A stretch of DNA of 64,000 bases from Cryptomeria japonica (taxonomy: Eukaryota > Streptophyta > Pinopsida > Cupressales > Cupressaceae), in contig NC_081405.1 in NCBI RefSeq assembly GCF_030272615.1, positions 610,887,065 through 610,951,064 of the forward strand. Direction: 5' to 3'. Of this stretch, positions 20,976-32,837 are shown in pieces (position 1 is the stretch's first letter; each line of letters opens with the position of its first letter). A program made the translations under genes and the position numbers. The notes beneath the pieces were generated by a model. That model was not told the origin of the DNA. It was given only the letters and a program-made list of their open reading frames with translations, and did not search any database.

Positions 20976-22560
20976 AACTAGGGAAAACCTCTCACAGTAC
21001 TTGATTTACTAACCTATATCAAATTGTCAAAATTCACATGACAAAACCTCTTGTTGCAAAACCATCTATCTTCAATCTTTGCCACCAAACAACTATTCAC
21101 ATTAGTATTCAAATGAAAAAGATTACCTGTTGTCTACTTTCTAGTAGCAATCAATTCTCCATTACTTCCAAGAATCTTGCACACTCCACTTTTAAATTTT
21201 AGAAGATATCCCTTATCATTTAATTGACCAACACTCAAAAGGTTATGTTTTAATCCATCAACCCAAAAGACATCATCTGCATTAATTTTTCCATTCAATA
21301 AAATAGTTCCTTTACCTTTAACAATGAGGGTGAGTTGTTACCAAAACTTACCACACCATCATCAAATTCTTCAAGAGATAAGAACTTGTTTCTATCACCA
21401 GTCATGTGGTGTGATCAAACCACTATCTATTATCCATTCATTATTGCTATCCATTTGACACACCAATGCCTTTTCATCAGTCAAATCTCCCTTCACAACA
21501 ACAAATACTATCTCCTCATTGCCATCTTTTTTTGATTCTTCATCTATCACACCTTCCTCCTCTAGAACATAGCAATGTTTTTGTCCTTTTCCTTTAAATT
21601 TCCTGAAAATTTTCCTTTTTATCACCATTAGGACAATTTGTAGCAATGTGCCCAATCTTTTTGTAGGAATAACACTTTAGAGTAAGTTTACCTTTATACT
21701 TACCACTGCCTCTCATAAATATTTAATCCTATAGTGCCTCAAGTTCCATCAAATTATCTTCATTATCATCATCACCTATGTCATCGCCATGACTAGACCT
21801 GTAGTCATGATTATGACAAGTATCATTTCCTTTCTTCATAGATGTACCTATTACAAAAGCTTTAAAATCAGACTTAGATGGTTTTAAAACACTATTATCA
21901 AAGTTGTTTAACTCAAATGCAGTCAATTTTCCAATAAGAGAATCAACAGTGACTTTATCTTTAGAAATAGATCTCAATTCTTGAATTGCTGAAACTCTAA
22001 TAGCATATTGTGGTAGGAGAGTTCTAAGAATTTTACTAACAACAAAATCAACATCAATGTTACCTCCAACACTCTTAATACCACCTACAAATTTTTTAAT
22101 CCTTTGACCATATTGTGCAATGTTCTCACCATCAACCATTTTCATGTCATCAAATTTGCCTCTTAAACTTTCTTCTTTTGCTCTTTGTACATGTTCATCT
22201 CCTCCATAAATCAATTCTAATTTCTCCCATACCTCAAATGTAGTTTCTAATCCATGAACATATATATACTCAGAATTAGATAAAGTACTTACAATTGCTT
22301 CCAAGGCTTGAATGTTTTCTTGTTGTTATTTAAGCTCATTCGGTGTCAAGGGGCTAGTAGTAGGAGCAACATACTTGTTTACCACATGATTCTAATACTG
22401 AGCACCCAATCCTTTAATGTATATCTTCATCTGGTCTTTCCATATCCAGTAGATGTCCTTGGTAAACATGCGACCCTCCTTCTTCATCATCTTTCTTCAG
22501 GATCTTTCCCTCAAGCGCTAAAGCTTTCTGCACACAGAGGACCAATGCTCTGATACCAAT
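20976..22560 (-). pseudogene. gag: Copia-E gag, protease and GAG-pre-integrase fragment
   Basis: On the minus strand gag starts at ATG ~22489 (MMKKEGRMF), about 58 bases after the PBS (22547-22558, perfect TGGTATCAGAGC). Frame 21729-22304 is the capsid (FEVWEKLELIYGG, EESLRGKFDDM). Frame 21395-21655 gives the acidic linker and the protease start (WIIDSG; a frameshift follows). Homology to copia-G runs on to RGFP, in the GAG-pre-integrase region, near 20985 and stops. Integrase and RT are missing. A TAG replaces a conserved W. Confidence 0.87.
22547..22558 (-). other. Copia-E primer binding site
   Basis: The minus strand reads TGGTATCAGAGC, a perfect tRNA-Met-type PBS, two bases from the LTR. 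Confidence 0.92.
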
Positions 22561-22618
22561 TCTTAATCTTAGAAGATCCAGTTAATACTGAGAGGGGGGC
22601 TAAATTAGTATTAACAAC
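22561..22618 (-). repeat. Copia-E 5' LTR, PBS-side piece
   Basis: The 58 bases next to the PBS. They contain the PBS-proximal hairpin: arms 22581-22591 and 22605-22615, 10 of 11 pairs, with a G-rich loop on this strand. Gypsy-F is inserted three bases after the hairpin; the LTR resumes at 37643. Confidence 0.8.
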
Positions 22619-23817
22619 TGTAATGTTGGAAAAAGGTGAGTGAATGAAATCAAGAGGAAAGATTTTCTTGCCTCTGAGGAGAGATGAAAGTTTCACTTCG
22701 GATTCCCCTTCAAACACTTTTCACGCATTACATTAGAAGAGGGGGGAAATACACTAGATTCAACCTCACAAGAAAGAGATTAAATTCTGAGTGATGGTAA
22801 GTTAATCCCCTCTTCTGAGATTGAGATTTGAATTTATTGAATTTTGTACTTATCATCAAATGAAAAAGCGACAAAGATGTGATTATAACTCGAGATAGAA
22901 GCATAGGATGAAGTTGTACACCTGGATCTGGCAATAATATGTCGAGACAAAGCTGCCCTACAAATTTTAGGAAATGTTGCCTAGACCGTGGTAGGAGTGT
23001 ACACGGTTCTTCCAAAAATCCACAAAACAACAAGGGTTTTTTTGCCTCTGCAAATAGAGTCCAAATTTGAAAGAACAGTCATACACCTACAACCTACACA
23101 TAGAAATCAGAGGAAAAGGGGTTGGTATTGGGGGTTTGCCTTCAAGTCAAACCCCAGTTTTGGAAGTAACCAAATGATGAAAGAAAGTACTTACAAGTAA
23201 GTTTAAATGAAAGATTGAAATGTAAATCACATCAAGGGAGGTTGTAGATATAATGTAGGTAGATTTTCTTGTGTGGAATTGAATGTTGGAATGAATCTCC
23301 TCTTCAATGGTTAAATCCTTGACTTAAATGCAACACCTAGCCTTGAAAGGAGACTTTGAGAATGCTCAATGTTGGAAAGGAATAATTGAATGCTCTTGAA
23401 TGCTTGATCTCATGTAAACTTCCCACTCATCCCACTTATGCAAATGAGAAGAAAAGTGTGACATGTATACTCATTAATTAGGGTTAATTGACTGATTTTT
23501 CATGATAGGTCGACAATGGGGGAGTTTTCCCATTCAATGTGCAACCTCCAATGCACAATTTGAAGGGTCCTACCCCAAAATAGGGCAAGGGATAGAGGCG
23601 CCATTCCCCTGTCCTAGAGGGGATATGGGTGCTATGACCTTGTCCTACCCTTTTTTCTAGCACAGGATGTAGTTCGGGCAATGCAAACGGCAAGAAAGAT
23701 GCAGTTCTTAGGTGCTGAGAAAGTCTCTAGTCTCCGATCAGGCCTAGGGATTCAGTTTGCATGCATGAGGACCCTAATGTGGTCAAAAATTGTAAGAGAT
23801 AATTTTATGACACTATA
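22619..23817 (-). repeat. Gypsy-F 3' LTR
   Basis: 1199 bp. Plus-strand start TGTAATGTTGG and end ...GACACTATA (last bases mutated from TACA). It aligns to 29162-29399 plus 36703-37642, and in inverse to 58472-59709. Confidence 0.88.
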
Positions 23818-24597
23818 TTTAGCTGCCACTTTAGCGAGAGTATAAGTGTACACCAATACAGTTGGTAAAGTACAAGGAAACAAGATTGAAAGACTTCTAC
23901 CATGCCAAGGAGGCAAGATGCACCAAGCCCCCAGTGGACTTAAGATCTTATGACTTCAATTGATAAAGTAAAAGGGAAGATCGAGAAGGGGAAAACCATG
24001 ACTGCAAGTAGCAAGGTTCCCCTCACTATGAGTCATGAGAAAAATACCAAGATTATAAAGGAAAGCCAAGTTCACTAAATAATTCTAAGTATCAAAAAGG
24101 AAAATATGAGCAGAGTGTATGCCCCCACGTTAAAGTGATTGCATGTGTCTTATCGGGAGCCATTGCTTTAAGGTAGGATACACCCAAGAGAGAGAGAAGA
24201 GAGGGAGCACTTTATTGCAAGGATTTAGCCCCCAAGTGAGCAATAAACCCAAGGATAATAAACACAAAACATGAGGTAGTTTCTCTTTCCTTAGGGTCAG
24301 TATGTTGTATGATAAATCATGTATATCATATATGTATATGCATATAATAATAGTCATTCCCCAAAGAAAGGAAACTACATTAGAAGAAAGGGAAGAGAGG
24401 ATGTCTTTTGAGTCAACATGAAAGAGACAAAAAGAGATCTCAATGGTTTACATCATCCTTAAATAGACATTGAGGGAACAATAGAAGAATAGGGATACAC
24501 ATAGAAGAATGGTCACAAAAGAGAAAGAAATGAGAGAGAGAGAAGATCTACAATGCTAATATTGATAATCTAGCAAGAAATTTGCCCCATGATCTTG
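23818..24597 (-). other. Gypsy-F 3' non-coding interior
   Basis: Between the protease-side coding end and the 3' LTR. I find no pol motif in any minus-strand frame. The plus strand has purine-rich stretches (24360-24560) but no gene. A typical polypurine tract next to the LTR is not evident. Confidence 0.6.
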
Positions 24598-26427
24598 CTA
24601 ATCACTATTTTGAGAAGGCGAGCAACATACCAGAGGAGTGACATCAAACACAGTAGATGGAGCTATCATAAAATCCAAACAAGGACTATGCTCATGTGGT
24701 AAGTCACTTTGTTCTATTCTAGGAGCTAGGATTAGGGTTTGTGAAAATTCAGTTGATAAATGATTATCCACATCAACATACTCGTAATCACTATTAGAAG
24801 TATTAGGAGTTGTATGGACATCATGAATAACATTTTCACTCATTTCCTCATTAAAATTTACAGAAAAAGGAGCAAGAACATGAATAGGAGTAAAACCATC
24901 GCATGTTTTGTGCAACTTATGATTTGGAGATGTAGGTTCAACATATTTCTTAGGAGAAAAGGGAATCATGTCAACTGTTGGAGTTCTAGGAGATGGAATA
25001 GTTTGAGAGACAACTTCATGAGCTCAAACACGACATCTTCGTCGGTGTTCTCTCACACAATGATTTCATCTAGTCCTAGTGGAAGGCTGAGAAGGAAAAA
25101 GGACATTTGAAAAAGTAGGAATGTTTTCTTCTTTCATAGTTGAAGGTTTAGGTTGAGGTCTTTTAGGTTGGACAAGAGGAGAAGCATGGCTCTTCTCTCT
25201 ATGAAAGGAACGAGATGGAATTATGCCATATAAAGGAGGAATGTTAGGTGTAGGAAGGAGACCAGATCTAGCATGAGGAAGAGGTATAGGTCTAACCTTA
25301 GGAGGAATATTATTGTTCTTCTTAGGAAAAGGCATAGTCATATCCATAGGAATAGATTGAAGATCTTCCTTAGGAGGGAGATTATTTCTATCTGTGAGGG
25401 GAGGAACTTCATCTTCAAGTATGATAGGAATGTCAAGTATTGGGGATCTAGGTTGACTTAAGGACAAGTTCATATCTTTCTTCCATTTTTGATAAGATTG
25501 AGAAAGAGCATCACTCCTTGATGGAAGAGATTGAAATTGCTTAAGCCAAAAGAAATCAATAGGAATGTCAGGGCTTCTTCTAGATGGACGAAATAAGCTA
25601 TGATTCACAGTTATGATTTCACCATTGTGAGGAAGTTTTAAACACTTATGAATTGGAGAAGCAATGCCATTCATGAAAGATAGCCAAGGATAGCCCAACT
25701 TCACACAAAATTTCTCGGAAGAGGGTATGATAACAAAGTCAACATGCATAGATTTAGTATGCACTTCAATAGGAAGGGTGATAGAGCCAATGGTAGGACA
25801 AGAGAATCCATCAAATAACTTCACAACTACATTAGAGGCATCATATATTGGCTTATGAAATCGTAAAGTGAAAAGATATTCCTCAGTGATGATGTTAACC
25901 ATGCAAAAGGGATTAATAAGAGTGCCATGGAAAGGGATATCCTTAACCTTCACAACTATGTATAAAGGGCCATCGAGTGGTCTAGTTGTCTCACTAGGGT
26001 CAAATGTGATACATGAATCCTTAGGAGTATCTTGTTTTTCTACCATATTTACCAAGTTTGGAGCCATAGAAGTAAATTCCTCAAAGAAGAAAGAAGTATA
26101 CTCAACCTCAATCATGTTAGAGGTATGATAAGGCAAAGGATTAGTAAAAAAATTAAGATTTTGATTAGGAGGAGCTGCTGATTTATTGCCCTTATCATTG
26201 ACACCTGCCACAAATATATTATTGTTATCAATCAAATCTTGAATCTTACATTTCAATGCAAAACACTTCTCAGTATCATGACTAGGATGACGATGAAATT
26301 GACAAAAGGAATTGTTATCAAAATAAGGGGATGTAAGTTTAGAAGGATCAACATGTTTTATAGGAGGAAGTTTGATAAAATTTCTTTGCAACAAATGAGA
26401 CATAATACTATATAAAGATTCATTCAA
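24598..26427 (-). CDS. Gypsy-F zinc knuckle and aspartic protease frame
   Basis: A 453-residue open frame (25066-26427) extended past one TGA at ~25064 by frame 24598-24969. Residues ~36-54 read CQFHRHPSHDTEKC, the CX2HX4HX4C knuckle of Tat-type gag proteins. Residues ~145-260 are a retroviral-type aspartic protease: PLYIVVKVKDIPFHG, then LINPFCMVNI where LIDPGASVNI is typical. The catalytic D is N here; gypsy-K keeps LIDPSCM. LGYPW follows. The rest is proline-rich. There is no RT afterwards, so gag-PR is the whole product. Confidence 0.75.
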
Positions 26428-28034
26428 AGGAGTAAATTGTCTTTCTTTTTTGAAAAAAATAGAAATAGAAGGCTAACATATTGTAGCATTCACATTGTTG
26501 TTGTTAATTGTATCATTAAAGTTGATGAAGCTTTTTGTTGGTTTGAACTTCACAAGTGGTTGTTGAACATTATCCCCTTTATCACTCGGAGCCATAGGAG
26601 TAGATTGCTCCATTTGACTCACAAGCAGTTGATAATTGTGGAGTGTTGAGCACAATTGTGGAAAGGAAGTAAACTCAGAAAAAAGAAGATTTTCCCTGAT
26701 ATCTTTTTGCTAATTAGAAATGAAAATTATTTGAATATCATTATTAGGTACATGAAAAGAAATTTGAGCACACAAATGCTTATATCTACCAATGAAATCA
26801 GTCACTTTTTCTTTAACACCTTGTTTACAATGCATTAAATTAGTCAAAGTGATTTTAGGACCAATATAATTTTAAATTGAATGAAAGCATTTGTGAGCTA
26901 TTTAAAAGAAGTGATGGAATGAGAAGGAAAAGAGCAATACCATTGTAAAGCCTTATCTCTTAACGTTCTTGTAAACAATTTTACAAGAAATCTTTGATCA
27001 TAAGCAAAATAAGTACACAAGGTTTGAAATGTTTTGACATGTGTGAGAGGATCACCTTTTCCATTATAGAGTTCTAATTGAGGGACCTCCACATGCTTAT
27101 GTGTCACGGCTTTAATAATATCAAGAGAAAGTGGGCTCACAACATCAAATGTAGGGACACTAAACTTGGATTGACTCATAGAAGCAATTTGTTGTTGTAG
27201 GGAAGACATTGTTTGAGAAAGATTATTAATTATTGTTGCGATAGAAGAATTGATGTTAGACATGGTTGACTGAGAAGGTGGTGTGATATTATTGAAGGAA
27301 GGCATGGATTGAGAATAAGGTGGTGGGACATTATGATAAGTAGGCATAGGGGATGATTGTGTAGGAAACAAGACACTTCAAGGAGGAACAAAATTGTTGA
27401 ATAAATTCCCCCCTTGTGTCACATTGATTGGTTGAGGGATAATAGGAATACTTATGGAAGACATAGGTAAAGATGGAGGATTAAATGAAGAAGAGGGATT
27501 GCCCCCATGACCAATGGTTGTAGGAATGACATTTTGAGTTGATGTAGCCATGATGTTTGAATTGGTCAAAGGAATAGAAGAATTAATTTGATTTGAAGGT
27601 TGTGAATAACCTAAGTTCTCAGCACAACTCCTGATAGGCATGAAATTAGAATCAACAATATGAGCAATGTCATGCAATATATCAATTCCATTCTTATTAC
27701 TTTGAATCATGCATTTAAGGCCTTCAATTAATGGAAGATCTTCACTATTAGGGTACTCTTGGGACATCCATTGTTGAAAATTATCAAATTGATTGTCCAA
27801 TTTTGAAAGTTGATCTATGGAAACTCCAGTGATAGCTTCTTCATGTTCATCATGGGATTCATCAATTAGATAGATAGGGACATCATTAGGATGGGAAGAA
27901 TTAGCATTATCCTCATTCAATAAGCCACCCGAGTTAGGCTCCATCTCCTCGGTAATTAAACCTTGGGAAGCCTTAATTCTAATCCTTTGTCTAACGGGGA
28001 TAGTGTAGGTCAGACTAATAGTGGTAAAACTCAT
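26428..28034 (-). pseudogene. gag: Gypsy-F gag
   Basis: ATG at 28034 on the minus strand. Frame 27378-28034 (218 residues) is acidic and serine/proline-rich. Frame 26898-27371 carries the capsid (VPQLELYNGKGDPLTHVKTF, RTLRDKALQWYCSFPSHSI), a Retrotrans_gag match. The next part, 26428-26897, is in short frames (CSTLHNYQLLVSQMEQ) leading to the knuckle frame. Breaks at ~27375 and 26895. The same order of segments is seen on the plus strand in gypsy-K at 60825-62706. Confidence 0.85.
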
Positions 28035-29161
28035 GCACTAGAGGAAAGATTGAAATTTTGAATTTTGAACAAAGCTTACAAATTTGAGTAATGCAAAATT
28101 TAAGAAAATAATGATTAAACAATTTGAACTTTTTTGGAAGAAGAAAATGACACAATTTCCAAAACAATAAATCAAAGAAAATTGGAATTTTAAAATTAGG
28201 GCCAAGGGGATACCACTTAATTTTAAAATCAGAATTTTAAAAATTAGGGTAGATTATAATTAACCTCTTAATTTAAAAAATTTTCTTGAGATTTAGAATG
28301 TTGAATTTTGGAGGTATTTTCGATGGTAGAGGGATGAAAAATCAACAAGAACAACCAATCTTCTGGATTTGGGCTATTAAATACAGTCATAAGAGTCTCC
28401 CGAAATTTTGGGAAAAAATTTAAGGACCATGGCGAGAACGCACATGGTCTGACTAACTTTTTTTGAAATTTTTAGGGATGAATATTACGATGATTTTAAA
28501 GCTAATCCCAAAAAATTTGCAAATTTTTCAATTTCTAGATAGGCGAAATGAAGGTTTGAATGGGAAAATAGGACCCTTTTAGGGTTTTGAAGAAAAAGAG
28601 GAATTGAATTGCAAATTTGAAAAAGGTCAAACCTAATAGATAGGGACACCTTGGAAAATGTATTAAAAATTTGAATTTGGAAAAAAATTGACTAAAATTT
28701 TCACAAAATACAATGAAATTTGAAAATTAGGGTTTTATGGCCTAACCACTGATTTTTTTAAATTTTAAATTTTGAAAAAGGACAGAAATTGAAAATTTGA
28801 ATTGTAGGACAAAAGATGTCTAAAAACAGTCACAAATCTACAAATTAAATGGAAATTCAATTCTTGCACAATTTCAAGATGATTTTTTAAAACATAGGGT
28901 TTTGACAATTAACCTCTTAATTTTGTGAATTGGATTTGCAAATTGAACAAGGCAATGAAGAAATTGAATTTGACAAACAAAGCAATTTTTAGATCTAAGA
29001 CAATAACAAGCAATTTTTAGAAAACACGAGTTCAATTTCAATTTCAAAAACTAGGGTTTTGAATGAATTAACCACTAAGATTGCAGAAAAATTAAACTTG
29101 TAAATGAAAAATATGCAATGATTTTTAGAATAAAGCATGTAAGACGTCAGGTTCATGAAAA
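28035..29161 (-). other. Gypsy-F long gag leader with repeated motif
   Basis: About 1.1 kb between PBS and gag, AT-rich, without long frames. Five copies of a diverged motif, on the minus strand A(C)TTAAGTGGTTA followed by AAACCCTAATTTT, lie at about 29050-29083, 28890-28925, 28726-28758, 28250-28275 and 28195-28228. The PBS-like stretch next to the LTR (about 29143-29161) reads TTTTCATGAACCTGACGTC on the minus strand. It aligns to TTTTGGTGAACCCGACATC in gypsy-K. Confidence 0.7.
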
Positions 29162-29399
29162 TGTAATGTTGGAAAAAGGTGAATGAATGAAATCTAGAGG
29201 AAAGATTTTCTTCCCTTTGAGGAGAGATGAAAGTTTTGATTCTGATTCCCCTTCAAACACTTTTCACGCATTACATTAGAAGAGGGGGGAAATACACTAG
29301 ATTCAACCTCTAGAGAAAGAGATTGAATTCTAAGTGATGATAAGTTAATCCCCTCTTTTGAAATTGAGATTTGAATTGATTAAATTGTGTACTTATGAC
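29162..29399 (-). repeat. Gypsy-F 5' LTR, piece next to the leader
   Basis: Matches the first 240 bases of 22619-23817. It ends with ATGAC (29395-29399), the left copy of the target duplication of copia-G. The rest of the LTR is at 36703-37642. Confidence 0.9.
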
Positions 29400-30891
29400 T
29401 GATGAATAATGATGAATTAGTTAGTACCAAACTAGTACTGAGAGGGGGGTGAATCAGTACAGACAAAAACTTTCCCAGAACCAATTTGACTGCAAAGACT
29501 GCACTTAACTGGTAAACAGTAACACCAGTCTAAATCCAGGCACTACTGGTAAAACATAGTGAGAGTATGAAAGACATAAACTAGTAAACACTTAGATCTC
29601 TACACAATCTAATATCTCATTTCCACTTCACCTGTATGCATAAACAAGTAATATATCATCATAAATATAATGACTGTCAGTTCAACATGCTTTACCACTT
29701 GACAAAAAATATGAAATCATCACATGAAAAGCATCACACATGACACACTGATTTTTCACATGGAAACCCAACTAGGAAAAACCACAGTGGGGATGAATAC
29801 CCACAAGCTATTCTTTGAACTCTTTTGAAGTCTTCTCTATTAGGAGCCTACTTTGGTTAAAGACTTTTACAACCGGTTTTGCTAGGAACCGATCCTGCTA
29901 GGGATCACCCAGTTAAGGGATGGCTAAATACTTGGTTAAAGGTTAGAACCTTATCAAAGGTTACCTCGCAAGAGGATTTGAAGAGCTCATTGAAATGAGT
30001 CACCCTATTAAAGGATTTACACAAAAGCCTGTTAAATCTACCTGGTTAAGGGATTTTCCAACTGCTGAAATTGTTAGAAGTCAACAGGTAATACACTAAT
30101 CTGATAACAATACTCAATGCTAAGGAAGATCCACTTTAGCTCCTTTGCTTCTACAATCACACTTTGTAGGTATCAATACACTTCTCTGGTTTGGCAAGAA
30201 TCAAGTATCTCTTCACTTGGATACACACATAGCATTTGCCAACAACCTCAAAATGAAAAACATCATCGACGTTATAGGAAATAGATAGGTCGGTAGCATA
30301 AACCCTAAACCCTAAACATTTAGGTTTTACAATTCAATCAGTTCAATCCTAATCATTAATCATATTGCATTGAATACAACAGTCTTAAACATATCTCAAG
30401 ACATTCTCCAACATTCATTCTTTGCCGCTTTAGGAAGTTGATAACCCATCATGCACTCTCCACCATTTACAGAGACTTCACACATTTGTGAGGTAGATAG
30501 GATCAATCTCCATGCAAGATCCTCAAGGAAATCCTTCACGTGCATAAGGCTGGCATGGCAACACTATCTGATCTTCATTACAATGCTTACTCATCACCAG
30601 ATGTCATCAGTTGAATCACACAGTCTTGGAATGCATCAACCAGGAACCTTGAAGTTGAGACTACCAATCGATAGTCATGCTAAATGAAACCCCGATACAA
30701 AACTTCCCATATACCGGTTCTCATTCCAACATACCACTTCACTTTTTCACATATATCGGTTCACAATATCATACTAGTTCTCACATATACCAGTTTGCTT
30801 ACTTCAATATACCAGTTCATACTTCAACATATTGACATCAATGACAACATACAATATCATCATGTCAATAAGCTCTACACATATGCCAACA
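29400..30891 (-). repeat. Copia-G 3' LTR
   Basis: Plus-strand start TGATGAATAATG, end ...ATGCCAACA. It carries the C-loop hairpin at 29435-29460 (7-bp perfect stem, G-rich loop on this strand). In the first ~200 bases it differs from the 5' LTR at about a dozen sites, all transitions apart from one indel. Confidence 0.95.
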
Positions 30892-31094
30892 ATCTCCCCC
30901 TTTGGCATTGATGGCAATATACAAAGATATCTCTCTACTTCACATCTTCTCCCTCTTTGACAACAATGCCAAAGTGGAGGCACAAACAACTATGTTGCAC
31001 TATGTTGCTCCCCCTAAGGAGTAGCATCCTTCTACACACCAATCCTGAAAAATATTTATCAATGCAATACCTGACTGATGTAGAGCACACACCT
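30892..31094 (-). other. Copia-G polypurine tracts and 3' tail
   Basis: The polypurine tract is 30892-30905 (CCAAAGGGGGAGAT on the minus strand), touching the LTR. Two further minus-strand purine tracts lie at 30947-30960 and 31007-31016. The boundary is bracketed by inverted repeat arms 30832-30843/30906-30917 and 30883-30889/30902-30908. Confidence 0.75.
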
Positions 31095-31800
31095 TTAGTT
31101 CACCTCTTGAAGGGGCAACATCCCTAATTTACCTCTTAAATAGGTAAATGTAGCCTTTTGTAGAGGCTTGGTGAATATGTCTGCTAACTGTTCCTTACTG
31201 GAAACATGTTCCAATACAACCTCTTTATCCTGAACCTTCACCCTCAAGAAATGATACTTGAGCTCGAAGTGCATGGTTCTAGCATGTAAAACTAGATTCT
31301 TGGAAATCTTAATTGCACTTGTGTTGTCACAAAATATACTTATAGGTTCAGATACAGGAACTTTGAAGCCACTTAATACATGCTTCATCCAAATTGTTTG
31401 TTTGTAGTTCATAAATGCTGCAACATATTCTGCTTCTGATGTAGACTAAGAGATACAACTCTGCTTCTTACTCGTCCATGACACTAGTCTACCACCAAGA
31501 AAGAATGCACCACCGATTGTGCTCTTTCGGTTGTCCACATTACTAGCCCAATCAGCATCTATAAACACTTTCAGGTTGAAATCATTACCGTATGGATATC
31601 ATAATCCATAGTCAATAGTTCCCTTCAGATATCTAAGAATCTGCTTGACTGCTACCAAGTGGGATTCTCTTGGACTTTTCTAGAACTGTGCAATAATGCC
31701 TACTGCATGTGCAATGTCTGGTTTGCTATGTACTACATAGTGCAACTTACCAGTTATTGATTGGTATTCCTTCTCATTCACCAACGCTGAGTCATCCTCT
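31095..31800 (-). pseudogene. pol: Copia-G RNase H
   Basis: Frame 31095-31412 is the C-terminal part (FCDNTSAIKISKNLVLHART, then LADIFTKPL). The upstream part, 31413-31800, reads KEYQSITGKLHYVV, YLKGTIDYGLWYPYG, ADWASN and SWTSKKQSC in the adjoining frames, crossing a TAA at 31803-31805 and other stops. RNase H would degrade the template RNA during cDNA synthesis. Confidence 0.9.
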
Positions 31801-31802
31801 TT

Positions 31803-32837
31803 TTATAATTTATAACCGGTCACCATCATTGTACCAACCAGTTTGTTGCCTTCCATGCCAAAGGTCTTCAACACCTCTTTGACATACTTGGATTGAGTGA
31901 TAAAGATACCATCTTTCATTTGTTGAATCTGTAGTCCAATGAAGAACTTAATCTCCCCTATAAGTGACATCTCAAATTCCTTCTTCATCTCATTTGCAAA
32001 ATCATGACTCATCTTGTCATCTCCACCAAAAATTATGTCATCAACAAATACCTCACAGATCATAATCTGATCTCCTTCTAACTTTAGATAGATATTGCTA
32101 TCTTCACTTGTTCTTTCAAATCCAATCTTCACAAGATGGGAGTGTAAGCATTCATACCATGCTCTAGATGCTTGCTTCAATCCACACAAGGCTTTATGTA
32201 GCCTACACACCATGTCACTATCTTTTGATAGGGCAAACCCATCGGGTTCCTCTATATACACCTCCTCTTCAAGTATTCCATTTAGAAATGCAGATTTTAC
32301 ATCCATTTGATATACTTCAAATCCCTTGAAGGCTACATATGCAAGAAGCATACGAACTCCTTCCAATCTAGCTACTATAGCAAAGGTTTCTCCGTAGTCT
32401 TCTACTTCTTCTTGAGCATATCCCTTACACACCAGTCTGGCTTTGTTTCTTACCACTGTGCCATCTTCATTCAACTTATTTCTAAAAACCCATTTGGTGC
32501 CACTGACATTTTTATGCTCAAGTCTAGGTACCAAAGACCATGTACCATTCTTTTCTATCTGGTCAAGTTCCTCTTCCATTGCCTTGATCCAGTCTTCATC
32601 TTTATGTGCCTCTTTAAATGTTTTAGGCTCAAATTCAGAGATCATGCAAGAATTTTCTCTGACCTTTCTTCATATAAGAATTCTTGCATCCTTATCTCCT
32701 ATGATCTACTTTGGATCATGATTTAGCTTTACATACCTTGGAATGATCTTAGTTGTTTCCTCTTGCTTTTCTTCTTCATCGTCATCTCCATCAGCATCAA
32801 CATCTACCGGTGTCAGAGCACTATTACGGGTACTAGG
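31803..32837 (-). CDS. pol: Copia-G reverse transcriptase (RVT_2)
   Basis: A 280-residue open frame at 31803-32645. Order: [63 protein letters not shown] and catalytic FVDDIIFGG, then [15 protein letters not shown]. This is the complete fingers and palm of a copia RT, uninterrupted. The integrase-RT linker (32646-32837) upstream contains stops. Used above as the intact reference for copia-C. Confidence 0.93.

Noticed and set aside
21395-21655. Copia-E as an intact gag-pol element
   Set aside because: Sequence ends near 20976 before integrase; frameshifts at the protease.
30298-30325. AAACCCTAAACCCTAAAC, telomere-like repeat (also ~36108-36132)
   Set aside because: Just over two units, at the same place in both LTRs of copia-G, so it is LTR sequence and not an interstitial telomere.
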